Origin: Motiliproteus sediminis
GTDB taxonomy: Bacteria; Pseudomonadota; Gammaproteobacteria; Pseudomonadales; Balneatricaceae
Length of the DNA: 64,000 bases
Direction: 5' to 3'
Assembly: GCF_017912535.1 (NCBI RefSeq)
Contig: NZ_JAERQK010000001.1
Location: forward strand, 558,001-622,000
Shown: positions 8,920-18,194 of the stretch, piece after piece
How positions within the stretch are numbered: the first letter of the stretch is position 1
How the letters are laid out: each line of letters begins with the position of its first letter
Translations under genes and position numbers: made by a program
Notes under the pieces: generated by a model
What the model was told of the DNA's origin: nothing
The model's input: only the letters and a program-made list of their open reading frames with translations
The model's database searches: none

Positions 8920-9055
8920 GGTGTTCGGGTTATGGGCACTGTATTCAACATCCATGCTCTGCTGGGCCTGACGCTCTGCGCCCGTTGCGGTCATGGTCGC
9001 TATAGCCGGCTAATATTTCTGGCAAAACAGGGACACCCTAGGAGAGACAAGCCCC

Positions 9056-9850
9056 ATGGGACGACTTGAACAAAAGGTCACTTTGGTTACCGGTGCTGCG
9101 CGTGGTATCGGTGCGGCGATAGCAGAAGCTTTTGTGTGGGAAGGTGCCAGGGTGTATCTCTCTGACATCGACGACGAGGGCGGCGCGCAATCGGCTCTGG
9201 CTGCCGGCAAGCGGGCTAAATACCAGCGGCTGGATGTCCGCTCGGAACAAGACTGGTCCCGGGTGACGGAGTATCTGCTCGCCATCCACGGGCGCATCGA
9301 TGTGGTCGTCAATAACGCTGGCATTACTGGCTTCGAAGAGGGCCTCATTCAACACGACCCGGAACATGCCACTCTGGAAAGCTGGCATGCGGTGCACGCT
9401 ACTAATCTTGATGGTGTGTTTCTGGGTTGCAAGTACGCCATTGCGGCGATGCGAAAGCACGGTCAAGGCAGCATCATAAATATCTCGTCTCGCTCTGGCC
9501 TTGTCGGCATTCCTGCTGCTGCGGCCTATGCGTCCTCAAAGGCGGCCGTTCGCAACCACACCAAAACCGTTGCGCTGTATTGCGCCGAACAGGGGCTGAA
9601 TATCCGCTGCAACTTCATTCATCCTGCCGCTATCCTGACACCCATGTGGGAACCCATGCTCGGCACCGGAGCCGAACGCGAGGCCAAGATGAAACTCTTT
9701 GTCAAAGACACACCGATGCAGCGCTTCGGGCAGCCAGAGGAGGTTGCGGCGGTCGCGGTGTTGCTCGCCAGCGATGAGGCAGCTTACATGACCGGGGCAG
9801 AGCTCAACCTGGATGGTGGCTTGCTGGCCGGTTCCGCCGCCACGCCTTAG
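9056..9850 (+). CDS. Short-chain dehydrogenase/reductase
   Basis: The 264-residue classical SDR has the cofactor motif [10 protein letters not shown] (residues 12-21), the NNAG motif near residue 83, and a catalytic Ser with YASSK (Tyr/Lys near 160). The C-terminus ends with the usual [12 protein letters not shown]. An acidic residue after the second strand (SDIDD) suggests NAD(H) preference. An AGGAGAG ribosome-binding site precedes the ATG. It resembles cyclopentanol or 3-alpha-hydroxysteroid dehydrogenases, but the substrate cannot be fixed. Its end overlaps the convergent PhzF gene by four bases. Confidence 0.92.
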   Translation: MGRLEQKVTLVTGAARGIGAAIAEAFVWEGARVYLSDIDDEGGAQSALAAGKRAKYQRLDVRSEQDWSRVTEYLLAIHGRIDVVVNNAGITGFEEGLIQHDPEHATLESWHAVHATNLDGVFLGCKYAIAAMRKHGQGSIINISSRSGLVGIPAAAAYASSKAAVRNHTKTVALYCAEQGLNIRCNFIHPAAILTPMWEPMLGTGAEREAKMKLFVKDTPMQRFGQPEEVAAVAVLLASDEAAYMTGAELNLDGGLLAGSAATP

Positions 9851-10728
9851 ATAGCAACGCTAATCTGCCTGACTTCACGAACGTCTGCCCGGCCGCCGGC
9901 CATCAGGCCTTTAACGCGCCCCTTGCTATCCTGCTGCAAGCGTACGTCGATGAGGCTGGGAGATGGCGTTGGCATCAAGTGCCCCTGCTCGATCTCAATC
10001 TGTAACCGCTTTTGTCCGAGCAGGTCGTGGAGATAGCAGGCCAACGGGCCAGCCGCCATTCCGGTCGCGGCCTCTTCGTTAATGCCATAGCGTGGGGCAA
10101 ACATTCGCGTGCCTGCCTGACGTCCAGCCGCTTGGGTCTCCGGGCTGAACAGATAGAAGCCGATAAGGTCCAGTTGCTCGCTCAATGTGTTGACCGCCTC
10201 CAGATCAGCACGTAACGCGATCAGGGTCTGCGCGTCTTTGACACCCACTATCATGAACCCGTTACCGGTATTCACCACCCGAGGTTCTGCACCGGATAGC
10301 AGATCTTTTTCGTCCAGGCGCAGGCTCGCAAGCAGAGCGGTCCTCTGAACGCTGGTTAAGCGCTGGTAGCTCGGAGCTAGCTGCTCCATGTAGGCGTTAT
10401 CGCCGTCCAGATGGATAGACCGGCAGCCGTCTATCGTCTCCTTGGATGACTCGGAGCGGTCCAGTACGCCGATCTGGCGCAGATAGCTGAAGGTCGCGAC
10501 GGTCGCGTGACCGCAGTGCGCTATCTGTCTGTGAGGAGTGAAAAACTCCAGCTTGAAATCCGCCTCCCTTGATGGAGAAACGAAAGCCGTTTCCGACAGG
10601 CCAACCGCTGCTGCAATCTGCTGTTTCTGGGCAGTGGTGTACCGCTCAGCATCGAGTACCACCCCGGCCGGATAGCCACCCCGCTGACCGTCGACGAATG
10701 CGTTAATGATGGGGACTTCAATGTTCAT
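9847..10728 (-). CDS. PhzF-family epimerase/isomerase
   Basis: The 293-residue protein has the PhzF/DAP-epimerase-like fold signatures: an N-terminal [20 protein letters not shown], the active-site region [10 protein letters not shown], and [22 protein letters not shown]. The later [17 protein letters not shown] is the second conserved glycine-rich loop. Family members catalyse isomerisations such as that in phenazine synthesis, but no phenazine genes are nearby, so the substrate is unknown. The length is typical. Confidence 0.9.
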   Translation of the reverse strand: MNIEVPIINAFVDGQRGGYPAGVVLDAERYTTAQKQQIAAAVGLSETAFVSPSREADFKLEFFTPHRQIAHCGHATVATFSYLRQIGVLDRSESSKETIDGCRSIHLDGDNAYMEQLAPSYQRLTSVQRTALLASLRLDEKDLLSGAEPRVVNTGNGFMIVGVKDAQTLIALRADLEAVNTLSEQLDLIGFYLFSPETQAAGRQAGTRMFAPRYGINEEAATGMAAGPLACYLHDLLGQKRLQIEIEQGHLMPTPSPSLIDVRLQQDSKGRVKGLMAGGRADVREVRQISVAI

Positions 10729-10757
10729 GATTCAGCACCTCAAGTAGATTTAGTGGG

Positions 10758-10982
10758 TTACGAGCGCCAGAAGGGTTTGCTGGCTTCTTCCAGGGCTTCG
10801 CTGCGACTTAGCCCGATATCCTGCAACTCATGTGCGCCCAGCGCTGACAGCTGCCTGCGGGTTCGCCAGTTCTGGTGCCAGCGCCGCAGCTGCTGCCGAA
10901 TCACAACGGCCGGGGTCCAGTGCTGATGCTTTTCGTCCTGGGATTGATAAGCCCTACTTGTGCAAGTGGTTGATGATGACAT
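10758..10982 (-). CDS. DUF1127 small protein
   Basis: The 74-residue basic protein has a DUF1127-type C-terminal half (LRRWHQNWRTRRQLSALGAHELQDIGLSRSEALEEA, read in parts). Such small arginine-rich proteins are common in proteobacteria; some bind RNA or affect phosphate and metabolism regulation. Here the context gives no clue beyond co-direction with the PhzF gene 29 bp downstream, which suggests a shared transcript. Confidence 0.85.
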   Translation of the reverse strand: MSSSTTCTSRAYQSQDEKHQHWTPAVVIRQQLRRWHQNWRTRRQLSALGAHELQDIGLSRSEALEEASKPFWRS

Positions 10983-11064
10983 AGCTGCTTACCTCTCGTT
11001 TGATGTCAGAGCCTATGATTAATGGCTCAAGCTACGGTGACAAACGAGAAATCAGGCCCAATAA

Positions 11065-11079
11065 TTAAGCCTGTCTTAA
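11065..11079. promoter_or_regulatory. Inverted repeat TTAAG-N5-CTTAA upstream of LysR gene
   Basis: Perfect 5-bp arms sit just before the chosen LysR start at 11097. The element has the size of a LysR T-N11-A site and may serve autoregulation; short AT-rich arms can also arise by chance. Confidence 0.3.
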
Positions 11080-11096
11080 CTATCAGGTGTCGCAGC

Positions 11097-12017
11097 ATGG
11101 ATCGGTTACCCAATCTGAAAGCGTTGCTTGCCTTTCGTTTTGCCGGCGAAGCGCAGAGTTTTAAGGCTGCGGCTGGGCGATTGCATGTGAGCCCGGCAGC
11201 CATCAGCCAGCAGATCAGGACTCTCGAAGAGCAACTGGGTATCAAGCTGTTTCATCGCCTCACGCGGGAGGTGATACTGACTGCCGAAGGCCAGCTACTG
11301 TTAGCAACGGTATCGCGGGGGTTTGCGCTGCTGGAGCAGGGGGTCGCTCAACTAACCGAGGACCCGCACCCCTCCCAACTCAACATCAGCACCCTGCCCT
11401 CGTTTGCCAGTCGTTGGCTGGTCCCACGGCTGGGTCGCTTCCAGGCTTCCGCCCCGGAGCTGGGCGTCAATCTGTCGCCATCATTGGGGTTGGTGTCATT
11501 TGAGGGCCAGAGTCTGGATGTGGCCGTGCGCTTTGGCGAGGGGAAGTATTCAGGATTGAAAGCGGTCAAGCTGTTTGAGGAATACCTGATTCCGGTTTGT
11601 CACCCCAGTCTGATCGATAACCAGCACCCCGTCCGGGCTCAGTTGCTGCACTTGCCGCTGTTGGCAGATGACGCCCCGGATATGAAGGCGGTCTGGCAGG
11701 AGCTTGCCACCAAGTCGGACATACCGCTATGCCACGAAAGCGCAAAACTGCATGTCTCGGACTCCAATATGCTGGTTGAGGCGGTGCTGGCCGGGCAAGG
11801 ACTGAGCTTGTTACGGTTTAGTTTGGTCTACGAACTGCTGGCTAGAAAGCAATTGATCTGCCCGCTACCGGTGTGGCTGAAGTCTCGTTATGACTACTAC
11901 CTGGTCGCGCCTCCCGCACACTTCAAAAGGCCCAAAGTCAGGCAGTTTGAGCAGTGGCTGCGCACTGAATTTGCCGCTACCCAGTCCGAGTGGCAGAAGT
12001 TTCAGCGTGGGTTTTAA
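11097..12017 (+). CDS. LysR-family regulator, GcvA-like
   Basis: The 306-residue protein has the GcvA/AmpR-type N-terminus (LPNLKALLAFRFAGEAQSF, VSPAAISQQIRTLEEQLG). It has a full-length effector-binding domain ending in RPKVRQFEQWLRTEF. I start at the ATG at 11097 because the family begins there; the frame extends upstream to 11022 without conserved residues. The target may be the divergent DUF1127-PhzF unit. The stop overlaps the convergent LysR gene. Confidence 0.88.
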   Translation: MDRLPNLKALLAFRFAGEAQSFKAAAGRLHVSPAAISQQIRTLEEQLGIKLFHRLTREVILTAEGQLLLATVSRGFALLEQGVAQLTEDPHPSQLNISTLPSFASRWLVPRLGRFQASAPELGVNLSPSLGLVSFEGQSLDVAVRFGEGKYSGLKAVKLFEEYLIPVCHPSLIDNQHPVRAQLLHLPLLADDAPDMKAVWQELATKSDIPLCHESAKLHVSDSNMLVEAVLAGQGLSLLRFSLVYELLARKQLICPLPVWLKSRYDYYLVAPPAHFKRPKVRQFEQWLRTEFAATQSEWQKFQRGF

Positions 12018-12907
12018 CTAGGCTTCGATAGCTCTTCGGCGAGAAAATCAAACACCGCGCGGACGCGCCGACTGGTTCGGAGTTCACGGTGTGCCACTAG
12101 CCATAGCGTTCCCGTATAAGGCTCCAGCTCTGGAAGCACTCGTTCCACGGATGTTTCCGCGTCCCCGACCTCCTCAACCATCACGCCGATTCCCAGCCCG
12201 GCCTTAACCAGCTGCCAGTGGACGATATGGCTTTCACTGCAAACGGGGAAATTAGCCGGCGTCAGACTGAAGCCGCGCTCGTTCAGCAGGGTCATGAACT
12301 GATGGTTCTGATCAAAGCCGATAAAGCAGGCATCAGCCAGATCCGCCGGGGTTGCGATTGAACCTAAGGTTTCCAGGTAGGCCGGCGTTGCATAGAGATG
12401 TGCAGGAGAAGCCCCCAGCTTTTTCGCAATCAGGTCTGGCTGGGTGGGCCTGAATGCGCGGATGGCGATATCGGCCTCCCGTCGTTTCAGGTCGCTGGTA
12501 CTATTGGTGGCAATCAATTCGATGGTGATGCCAGGTTCCAGCATCCTTAGTTTCTTGATCAGCGGCGGCAGCGTGTAGGTCGCCATCGCTTCCGTAGCGC
12601 TGATGCTGACGTTCCCTGCCACGGTTTCGGAACGGCCGGTCGCTACCAGTGAAAGGTTGCTCGCCGCGTCTCCCATCGCACGAACATACTGAATCAGCTC
12701 CAGTCCACTGGGGGTTAGTTCCAGTCCACGCCCGCCGCGTTCAAACAGTGCCACCCCCAGCTCCGCTTCCAGCGCGGTAACCTGTCTGCCCAGTGTGGGT
12801 TGTGTCATCCCTAACGCCCGCGCAGCCGCTGACAGTGACCCCTCTTCTGCAGTCACTAAAAACGCGCGGGCTCGATTCCAATCAAAACGCACAGAACGCC
12901 AATCCAT
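12014..12907 (-). CDS. LysR-family regulator
   Basis: The 297-residue protein has a winged helix at the N-terminus (FDWNRARAFLVTAEEGSLSAAARALGMTQPTLGRQVTALE) and a substrate-binding-like effector domain. The ATG at 12907 fits the family; the open frame to 12994 adds a stretch without similarity to LysR N-termini. It is divergent from a methyltransferase gene starting at 13043, a plausible target. Confidence 0.88.
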   Translation of the reverse strand: MDWRSVRFDWNRARAFLVTAEEGSLSAAARALGMTQPTLGRQVTALEAELGVALFERGGRGLELTPSGLELIQYVRAMGDAASNLSLVATGRSETVAGNVSISATEAMATYTLPPLIKKLRMLEPGITIELIATNSTSDLKRREADIAIRAFRPTQPDLIAKKLGASPAHLYATPAYLETLGSIATPADLADACFIGFDQNHQFMTLLNERGFSLTPANFPVCSESHIVHWQLVKAGLGIGVMVEEVGDAETSVERVLPELEPYTGTLWLVAHRELRTSRRVRAVFDFLAEELSKPS

Positions 12908-13042
12908 ACAAAAATGCCTATCTGAGATACAAAAAGCGGCAGTTCCCATTAAATATTGCACAGCTATCATGTAGCACAGGTTGTTGTATTGCACAGCTTC
13001 CGAATCATTCAGGCCAGTCGGTCGTACTTTTCGAGGATGCTC

Positions 13043-13681
13043 ATGGACTACTCCGCAAAGTTCTGGGATCGCATAGCCAAGCGCTATGCCCGCAAACCGA
13101 TCGCCGACGAGGCGACGTACCAGAAGAAGATAGCGTTGACCCAGGCACGCCTGAACCCCGGCATGAAAGTACTGGAGTTTGGTTGTGGCACCGGCTCCAC
13201 CGCGTTACTGCTGGCACCTCATGTAGCGGAGTATGAGGCCATAGACGTATCGGCCAATATGATCGCCATTGCCGAAGGGAAGCTGCGCCAGAACCCGGTC
13301 GCGCAACTGAGGTTCAAACAGCAGGCGCTGGAGGAACACCAGGCGGAACCGCAATCACTGGATGCGATCTTGGGTCACAGTATTTTGCACCTGCTGGACA
13401 ACCCCCAAGCCGCCATCGAAAAAGTTCACCGGCTGCTGAAACCGGGAGGCTTTTTTATCAGCAGCACCGCCTGCCTCAGCGATGGTATGCGCTTTTTTCG
13501 TTACATCGGCCCCATCGGCAAGTGGCTGGGACTGATACCCGCTGTGCGCGTGTTTTCACAGGCTGAACTCACCACCTGGTTGCAAACGGCCGGATTCGAG
13601 ATCGATTACCGCCTGATACCAGAGAACAATCGAATGAGCTGTTTTATTGTCGCAAGCAAAGCAGACTCATCTGTGAGCTGA
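13043..13681 (+). CDS. Class I SAM-dependent methyltransferase
   Basis: The 212-residue protein has motif I VLEFGCGTGSTAL (about residues 45-57), the acidic strand-2 end EAIDVSANM, and post-motif ILHLLDNPQAAIEKVHRLLKPGG. It belongs to the UbiE/Methyltransf_11-type family with an unknown substrate. I chose ATG 13043 because CGAGG lies six bases upstream; an ATG at 13037 overlaps that site. It is divergent from the LysR gene and convergent with the next one. Confidence 0.88.
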   Translation: MDYSAKFWDRIAKRYARKPIADEATYQKKIALTQARLNPGMKVLEFGCGTGSTALLLAPHVAEYEAIDVSANMIAIAEGKLRQNPVAQLRFKQQALEEHQAEPQSLDAILGHSILHLLDNPQAAIEKVHRLLKPGGFFISSTACLSDGMRFFRYIGPIGKWLGLIPAVRVFSQAELTTWLQTAGFEIDYRLIPENNRMSCFIVASKADSSVS

Positions 13682-13704
13682 TACTTGCGTTTGATGTTCT
13701 GCCC

Positions 13705-14607
13705 TTAACCCAGCTCCCAGTTCGGGTTGTCAGTGATTTTGCTGGCCATAAAGTCGACGAAAACCCGTGCTTTGGGTGAAAGATGGCGTCGTTCGGGATA
13801 GATAGCGTAGATCGATAACTCCAGCGTGTTGTACCCAGGAAGCAGTTGAATCAGACGACCGTCGCGGATATCGCTTGCGATGGCAAAACTTGGCATCCTC
13901 GCCACGCCCAACCCGCCCAATACCGCTGCGCGCAGAGCGAGGCTGTTATTGACCTGCAATCGACCACCCACTGAAACTGATGACACATCGCCCTGAAGCG
14001 ATTGAAAATGCCACTCAGCCCTCGATGCCTGGTGCTGGTAGGTCAATACATTGTGCTTTGCCAAGTCTTTCGGCACTGAAGGCCGCCCCTCGCGGTCGAT
14101 ATAGTCAGCCGAGGCAACAATATGGTGGCGGCACGGCCCGAGCCTTCTGGCGACAAATGACGCATCCGGCAGGTCAGCAATTCTGATCGAGACATCAAAA
14201 CCGGGTTCAATAATATCGACCTTGCGATCATCAAGGTTCATTTCAACCGTAATCTCGGGATAACGCTGCATAAACTCCGGCAGGTGCGGCGCTACATGCA
14301 AGATGCCAAACGACATCGGCGTGTTCAGCTTTAGCAGCCCGGCAGGATTGCCAGACATGCGCGACACGTCCTGAACGGCGTCATCTATCTCGCGTAACGA
14401 TTGGGCGCTGCGCTCGTAAAACGCCCGCCCCACTTCGGTCAGACTCAGGCGTCGTGTCGTGCGGTTGAGCAAGCGCGCGTTGAGTACGCTCTCCAGTCGG
14501 GTCACGTATTTACTGACCACCGATTTGGAAACAGCCAAGCGCTCAGCGGCGTCGGTAAAGCTGCCGCACTCCACCACCTTGACGAAAACCTCAATATCGT
14601 TCAGCAA
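13705..14607 (-). CDS. LysR-family regulator
   Basis: The 300-residue protein has a typical start (LLNDIEVFVKVVECGSFTDAAERLAVSKSVVSKYVTRLE, read in parts) and effector domain. I place the start at a TTG (14607), where the conserved LysR N-terminus begins; the frame remains open to a TTG at 14649. It is of the type that controls a neighbouring oxidoreductase or transporter gene. Its divergent neighbour is the cyclase gene at 14721. Confidence 0.87.
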   Translation of the reverse strand: MLNDIEVFVKVVECGSFTDAAERLAVSKSVVSKYVTRLESVLNARLLNRTTRRLSLTEVGRAFYERSAQSLREIDDAVQDVSRMSGNPAGLLKLNTPMSFGILHVAPHLPEFMQRYPEITVEMNLDDRKVDIIEPGFDVSIRIADLPDASFVARRLGPCRHHIVASADYIDREGRPSVPKDLAKHNVLTYQHQASRAEWHFQSLQGDVSSVSVGGRLQVNNSLALRAAVLGGLGVARMPSFAIASDIRDGRLIQLLPGYNTLELSIYAIYPERRHLSPKARVFVDFMASKITDNPNWELG

Positions 14608-14720
14608 AGGGCCACCATTGGTGTTGATTTGAGAACAGTGTTGTCTCAATAGGCTGGATTATAGTCTTTATAAAAACCCTTAGCCTGCTACCTCACGGTC
14701 TTAACCTTGGAGGTACACAT

Positions 14721-15704
14721 ATGAACCGCGAGCATGTTTTGGGCTACCTGGCCCTCGCATTAGTTACCCTGACCACTGACGCTGCTGCAGAACGACGCGT
14801 TGGCGTCAGTCCCTGGGGGCCGGAAGATGAGATCGGCAGACTGAACCTGATGACCGACGAATCCCGCAGTCAGGTTCTCTCCCGAATCAACCCCGGCGTG
14901 CTCTATGACCTCGCGGTGGAGTATTACATCGGCATGCCCAGTTGGCAGGCCGCCGGTGATCCTCACTATCGGATCTGGATGACCCATACGCCCCACGGCA
15001 ATGTGATTGATGACCCGCTCAATCTGGGCAAATCGATGAACGAGCACGTCAGCTATAGCGGCGCCGCCATATCGATGTATACCCACATGGGCACCCATAT
15101 CGACGCACTCAACCATTTTGGACTGGATGGCAAGATATGGAATGGGTTTTCGGCCACAGAGCATGTGGGCGACCGGGGCTGGACGGTTGCCGGTGCCGAA
15201 AATATTCCGCCGATTATCGCTCGCGGAGTACTAATCGATATTCCGGCGGTGAAAAATGTCCCGCTACTTGGCGATGGATATCGCATCACGCGCGCCGATG
15301 TCGAAGCGGCTCTGCGATTACAATCCGTTGAGGTCCAGACCGGAGACGTGGTTCTAATCCGGACCGGTCGAATGAAAAACTACGAAGACGCCCAAGCCTA
15401 TATGACCAACCCGCCGGGGCTGGGGCTTGACGCCGCGCGCTATCTGGTCCAAGAACGAGGGGCCATGATCATAGGCGCGGACAATCTCAGCCTGGAGGCG
15501 TTTCCGTCGGAGCTGGAGTCTGATTACGTTCCCCTGCATACCTACCTGCTGGCGGAACAAGGCGCGCCCATTCTCGAATTGGTTTACCTCGAAGAACTCG
15601 CACGTGACGGTGTCTATGAGTTCGCGTTCATTGGCGGCTCGTTGAAGTTACGGGGCGCTGACGCAGCCCCGCTTCGTCCAATAGCGCTGCCGTTAGTTCC
15701 TTAA
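14721..15704 (+). CDS. Secreted cyclase-family (kynurenine formamidase-like) metal hydrolase
   Basis: The 327-residue protein has a signal-peptide-like N-terminus (YLALALVTLTTDAAAERR). It has the metal-binding motif HMGTHIDALNHF (HXGTHXDXXXH), the family signature of the 'cyclase' superfamily that includes kynurenine formamidase. Later motifs are GVLIDIPAV and GDVVLIRTG. It probably hydrolyses an amide or lactone in the periplasm. A GGAGGT site lies before the ATG. It is the first of four co-directional genes (O-methyltransferase, nitroreductase, DMT exporter). Confidence 0.88.
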   Translation: MNREHVLGYLALALVTLTTDAAAERRVGVSPWGPEDEIGRLNLMTDESRSQVLSRINPGVLYDLAVEYYIGMPSWQAAGDPHYRIWMTHTPHGNVIDDPLNLGKSMNEHVSYSGAAISMYTHMGTHIDALNHFGLDGKIWNGFSATEHVGDRGWTVAGAENIPPIIARGVLIDIPAVKNVPLLGDGYRITRADVEAALRLQSVEVQTGDVVLIRTGRMKNYEDAQAYMTNPPGLGLDAARYLVQERGAMIIGADNLSLEAFPSELESDYVPLHTYLLAEQGAPILELVYLEELARDGVYEFAFIGGSLKLRGADAAPLRPIALPLVP

Positions 15705-15766
15705 GCATTCGCTTGAGCGCCTTCGCTTTCAACGTCACCCCAAACTGCTATTTCAAGGAGACCACG

Positions 15767-16390
15767 ATGAGTGTTGCCACCATCTTGGCGGAGCTGGAAA
15801 AGCTCGGCTGCGACAATGATCGCATTCAGAACGATAAGTCCAAACGCTATCTAAACATTACCCACGACACCGGCGTGTTTCTGGCGTGGCTGGTAAACGC
15901 CGTACAGGCTAAAACCGTGCTCGAAGTCGGCACATCCAATGGTTATTCGACGCTGTGGCTAGCCTCGTCGGTGACTCAAACCGCGGGGCATGTTTACACC
16001 ATTGAGCGCGATCGTACCAAGGCCAAAGAAGCGGCTGCCAACTTTGATCGAGCGGGCCTGCAGTCCCGCATAACGTTGCTGGTCGATGAGGCCTTTTCCG
16101 CCCTATCCCGCGTCCCGGCGCCGGTTGACCTGATCTTTCTGGATGCCGATCGCAGCGCCTATCTGGACATGGCACCGCGTCTGTATGAGTTGCTCAAGGC
16201 GGGGGGCGTGCTGGTGTGTGACAATGCGCTGTCCCACGCTGACGAGCTCGCCGACTTCGTAAATTGGGTGCAGTCACAAGCGCAACTCTCCTCCTGCCTG
16301 ATCCCCGTCGGCAAGGGAGAATTGCTGATCTACAAAGCGCCCGCTGATCCCGACCGGCACGACTACGCCGCCTCTGCCTCGAAGAGCTGA
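15767..16390 (+). CDS. O-methyltransferase (CCoAOMT-like)
   Basis: The 207-residue protein has motif I VLEVGTSNGYSTLWLA, an ERD acidic loop (YTIERDRTKAKEA) and the metal-site-like LIFLDADRSAYLDM with later VCDNAL. These match family 3 O-methyltransferases that use a divalent metal and catechol-type substrates. The ATG at 15767 is chosen because AAGGAG sits seven bases upstream. It lies 62 bp after the cyclase gene. Confidence 0.88.
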   Translation: MSVATILAELEKLGCDNDRIQNDKSKRYLNITHDTGVFLAWLVNAVQAKTVLEVGTSNGYSTLWLASSVTQTAGHVYTIERDRTKAKEAAANFDRAGLQSRITLLVDEAFSALSRVPAPVDLIFLDADRSAYLDMAPRLYELLKAGGVLVCDNALSHADELADFVNWVQSQAQLSSCLIPVGKGELLIYKAPADPDRHDYAASASKS

Positions 16391-16531
16391 CGAAGGCTCA
16401 TCCCCGTTCGCAGCTGCCACCCCATTTGATCAATTTCGAGAACAATATGATTCCGATTGGGTGGATTATCTATCACGAAAGGTTGAGTACGCTGAATACC
16501 GTCTTTAACCTTTTGCAAACAGGAGCATCCC

Positions 16532-17167
16532 ATGAACGATCTATCACAGCCTGTCGTGAGCCGCACGGCTACTGATGTCCGCCGTGTTGGTTATCCCATC
16601 GAAGCGCTCTTTACCCAGCGCTGGTCACCCCGCTCGTTTGACCGTGCACCCATGCCAGTGGACGATCTGATGACAATCTTCGAGGCCGCCCGTTGGGCCC
16701 CCTCCGCCTACAATGTTCAACCCTGGCGTTTTGTGTACGCCATGCGTGATGACGCCTATTGGCAGGCGTTCATCGGCCTGCTCGACCCGTTCAACGCAAG
16801 CTGGGCCGCAAACGCGTCGGCGCTGGTCTTCATTCTTTCCGACCGTTTCAGTGGTGACGAGACTAAGGAATCTCTGAGGCCCTTTCCCAGCCACAGCTTT
16901 GATGCCGGCGCGGCGTGGGCACAACTCGCTTTGCAAGCGACAGCCATGGGTTACCAGGCCCATGCCATGGGCGGAATTCACCACGACAGAGTCAGAGAGG
17001 CACTTGGCGTGCCTGAGCGTTTCAAGGTTGAAATCGGAGTCGCGGTTGGTACCCAAGCCTGTGTAGAGAAACTTCCTGCGGAACTTCAACAGCGAGAGGT
17101 GCCCAGTGAACGCAAGGCTCTATCAGAGATCGTGAGTGCAGGACGCCTGGTACTGCCAAACGACTGA
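16532..17167 (+). CDS. Nitroreductase-family flavoprotein
   Basis: The 211-residue protein has the FMN-binding signatures RWSPRSFDRAPM near the N-terminus and FEAARWAPSAYNVQPWRFVYA, plus a second half with GYQAHAMGGIHHDRVREALGVP. These are typical of nitroreductases of the NfnB/HbdA-like class. It reduces nitro- or other electrophilic compounds with NAD(P)H; the substrate is unknown. An AGGAG site precedes the start. Confidence 0.9.
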   Translation: MNDLSQPVVSRTATDVRRVGYPIEALFTQRWSPRSFDRAPMPVDDLMTIFEAARWAPSAYNVQPWRFVYAMRDDAYWQAFIGLLDPFNASWAANASALVFILSDRFSGDETKESLRPFPSHSFDAGAAWAQLALQATAMGYQAHAMGGIHHDRVREALGVPERFKVEIGVAVGTQACVEKLPAELQQREVPSERKALSEIVSAGRLVLPND

Positions 17168-17201
17168 TCTCAGCTACCTGCTTAGCAACAAGGAGAACCG
17201 T

Positions 17202-18140
17202 ATGTTGTCGTTATCGATCGCAAATCCAAGACAAAAGGAAAGGCCGACCTTGCTACCCGCCGGAGTGCTTCTGCTCGTTGCCGGCACTCTGATTGGACTT
17301 AGCTTCCCCTTGGCTAAACTGGCCGCTGCAGCGGGTGTTCATCCGGTTGTTTGGGTTGGACTCATCTCTTTCAGTTCGGCGTTGGCGCTACTACCCGTCG
17401 CCTTTCGAGACGCAAGTTTTCGCCAGTTGGGTCCGCGGAAGCTGCGCTATGCGCTGATTGCCGGCCCCTTAACCTTTGCTGGCCCAAACTTACTGGTCTT
17501 TGCCGTGATCCCGCATACGGGCGCCGGATACAGCGGTTTAATGTTTGCACTTTCCCCTGTTTTTACCCTGATGGTCAGTGCGCTGTTTCGATTGCAACTT
17601 CCGACCAAATGGGGATTAGTTGGCATCATTTTTGGCTTGGCAGGCGCTGCCACCGTTAGCCTGAGTCGGGTCACGGCTGAGTCGTCGCCGAGCTACGCCA
17701 TGCTGGGGTTGTCGGCTGCTATCCCGCTGGCACTGGCTCTAGGTAATGTGTATCGCTCGGTTGACTGGCCGCGAGATGCGGCCCCTGACGAGTTGGCCTT
17801 TCTGAGCCACCTGTTCGCCGGTGTTTTGTATGCGCTGCTCATCCCCTTTGTGACAGATTGGGCCGGGCTCGCCCTGCTACTGACGGTCCTGCCACTGGTA
17901 TTGGCACAAGTTGCTGTAGCCGCGGCGACCGCGCCGGTTGTTTTTCGTCTCCAGCAGCGTGGCGGGCCGGTGATGCTGAGCCAGATGGGCTATGTCGCAG
18001 CGGGTGTTAGCCTGGCTGTCGGAAGCCTTTGGATGGGCGAGCAGTACCCGCTCGGGACCTGGCTGGGCGCTACGGTGATCGCTGGAGGCATCGGATTAAC
18101 GCTGTTTGCGTCAAGACTGCCAAGAACTGAAACGGCCTGA
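17202..18140 (+). CDS. DMT-superfamily (EamA-like) permease
   Basis: The 312-residue protein has about ten hydrophobic segments and two repeated EamA-like halves, as in drug/metabolite transporters of the inner membrane. Start 17202 is chosen for the AAGGAG site upstream; the frame is open from 17136. It follows the nitroreductase gene by 34 bp and may export a product or toxic metabolite of that gene set; this is inferred from position only. Confidence 0.88.
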   Translation: MLSLSIANPRQKERPTLLPAGVLLLVAGTLIGLSFPLAKLAAAAGVHPVVWVGLISFSSALALLPVAFRDASFRQLGPRKLRYALIAGPLTFAGPNLLVFAVIPHTGAGYSGLMFALSPVFTLMVSALFRLQLPTKWGLVGIIFGLAGAATVSLSRVTAESSPSYAMLGLSAAIPLALALGNVYRSVDWPRDAAPDELAFLSHLFAGVLYALLIPFVTDWAGLALLLTVLPLVLAQVAVAAATAPVVFRLQQRGGPVMLSQMGYVAAGVSLAVGSLWMGEQYPLGTWLGATVIAGGIGLTLFASRLPRTETA

Positions 18141-18194
18141 TAACTCACATAATAAACAATGCATTGCGATACTTTATCAATCTAAATGCTAGTC

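Noticed and set aside
9847-10728. Phenazine biosynthesis locus
   Set aside because: Only the PhzF-family protein is present; no phzA-G core genes nearby.
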